DNA from: Pseudomonas sp.
Lineage (GTDB): Bacteria > Pseudomonadota > Gammaproteobacteria > Pseudomonadales > Pseudomonadaceae
Assembly (NCBI GenBank): GCA_007117785.1
Contig: SKFV01000168.1
Span: 1 to 5,522, forward strand
Reading direction: 5' to 3'
DNA: 5,522 nucleotides
In this document: positions 4,953 to 5,522 of the stretch, one piece after another
Layout: the number at the start of each line of letters is the position of its first letter
Numbering within the stretch: position 1 is the stretch's first letter
Notes under the pieces: model-generated
The model's database searches: none
What the model saw: the letters and a program-made list of their open reading frames with translations, nothing else
What the model was told of the DNA's origin: nothing
Made by a program: the position numbers and the translations under genes

Positions 4953-5522
4953 TGAACACAGGCGTTGTGAGTGCAACCTTCCTGGTCTACATCGGGGTCA
5001 TGCTGGCCCTGGGGTATATCGCCTATAAACGAACTACCAATCTGTCCGATTATATTCTTGGCGGCCGCTCGCTCGGTCCGGGAACTGCCGCCTTGTCAGC
5101 GGGCGCGTCGGATATGAGTGGCTGGCTGTTGCTTGGTTTGCCGGGGTATGCGATGGCGGCAGGTTTTGAAGCCAGCTGGATTGCCATTGGTCTGTTGTTG
5201 GGTACCTGGCTGAACTGGCTGATCGTCTCACGGCGATTGCGGGTTTATTCCCATGCGGTCAATGACTCCCTGACCTTGCCAGCCTATTTCGAGTTTCGCT
5301 TTGCAGACAAGACGCGGCTCTTGCGCGTAATTTCGGCGGTATTCATTCTGCTGTTTTTCCTGTTCTACACCAGCTCTGGACTGGTTGCAGCCGGCAAGCT
5401 GTTCGAATCCACCTTTGGCATGAGTTACACCATTGCTGTGGTAGTCGGCACCATTGCGATTATTTCCTACACCTTTTTCGGTGGTTTTCTGGCGGTATCC
5501 TGGACGGATGTTATCCAGGGCC
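4952..5522 (+). CDS. putP: Na+/proline symporter PutP, N-terminal part (3' end outside window)
   Basis: 190 codons are present before the window edge. PutP is a sodium:solute symporter family (SSS, LeuT-fold) inner-membrane protein that imports proline with Na+. The visible part covers about the first five membrane segments: residues 5-25, about 45-70, about 72-92, about 125-147 and about 158-180. Family landmarks line up with E. coli PutP: DYILGGRSLGPG (33-44) containing R39, and SAGASDMSGWLLLGLPG (49-65), in which D54, S56 and G57 correspond to E. coli D55, S57 and G58 at the Na+ site. LFESTFGMSYT and FFGGFLAVSWTDVIQ follow. The gene lies 84 bp after putA on the same strand. With no clear terminator or strong promoter in the spacer, co-transcription with putA is likely. 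PutP normally has about 500 residues, so well over half is missing. Confidence 0.95.
   Translation, partial: MNTGVVSATFLVYIGVMLALGYIAYKRTTNLSDYILGGRSLGPGTAALSAGASDMSGWLLLGLPGYAMAAGFEASWIAIGLLLGTWLNWLIVSRRLRVYSHAVNDSLTLPAYFEFRFADKTRLLRVISAVFILLFFLFYTSSGLVAAGKLFESTFGMSYTIAVVVGTIAIISYTFFGGFLAVSWTDVIQG

Noticed and set aside
1..5522. CRISPR arrays, insertion sequences, tRNA or rRNA genes, phage or defence genes
   Set aside because: No repeat-spacer pattern, transposase, terminal inverted repeats or structural RNA signature was seen; the window is filled by four recognisable metabolic and stress genes and short control regions.

Overview
The window is a proline-catabolism locus from a gamma-proteobacterium, most likely Pseudomonadaceae. 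The gene order is a divergent Lon-type protease gene, an AraC-family regulator, putA without a DNA-binding domain, and putP. As I recall it, this matches the Pseudomonas aeruginosa arrangement asrA (PA0779) - pruR (PA0780) - putA - putP. Base composition looks moderate rather than very GC-rich, so a lower-GC relative such as Halopseudomonas is possible, but that is a guess.

Layout: 1-654 (minus) is the N-terminal 218 codons of a Lon/AsrA-like ATP-dependent protease that runs off the left edge. 655-781 is a divergent intergenic region with a sigma32-like promoter for the protease and a 13-bp palindrome. 782-1546 (plus) is a complete AraC-family regulator, the likely PruR. 1547-1711 is the putA control region: two 21-bp-spaced direct repeats (likely PruR sites), a weak -10, two consecutive leader hairpins, an A-rich AANAANAA motif and a Shine-Dalgarno sequence. 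1712-4867 (plus) is a complete bifunctional PutA of 1051 residues. 4868-4951 is a spacer with three small hairpins and a second AANAANAA motif touching the putP start. 4952-5522 (plus) is the first 190 codons of the Na+/proline symporter PutP, cut by the right edge.

How they work together: PutP imports proline and PutA oxidises it in two steps to glutamate. PutA here lacks the ribbon-helix-helix domain that lets some PutA proteins repress their own operon, so control is probably given to the neighbouring AraC-type activator. Hfq/Crc-type catabolite repression is suggested by A-rich motifs at both put translation starts. The genes belong to known families. I see no undescribed system; the interesting material is regulatory and lies in the three intergenic regions.
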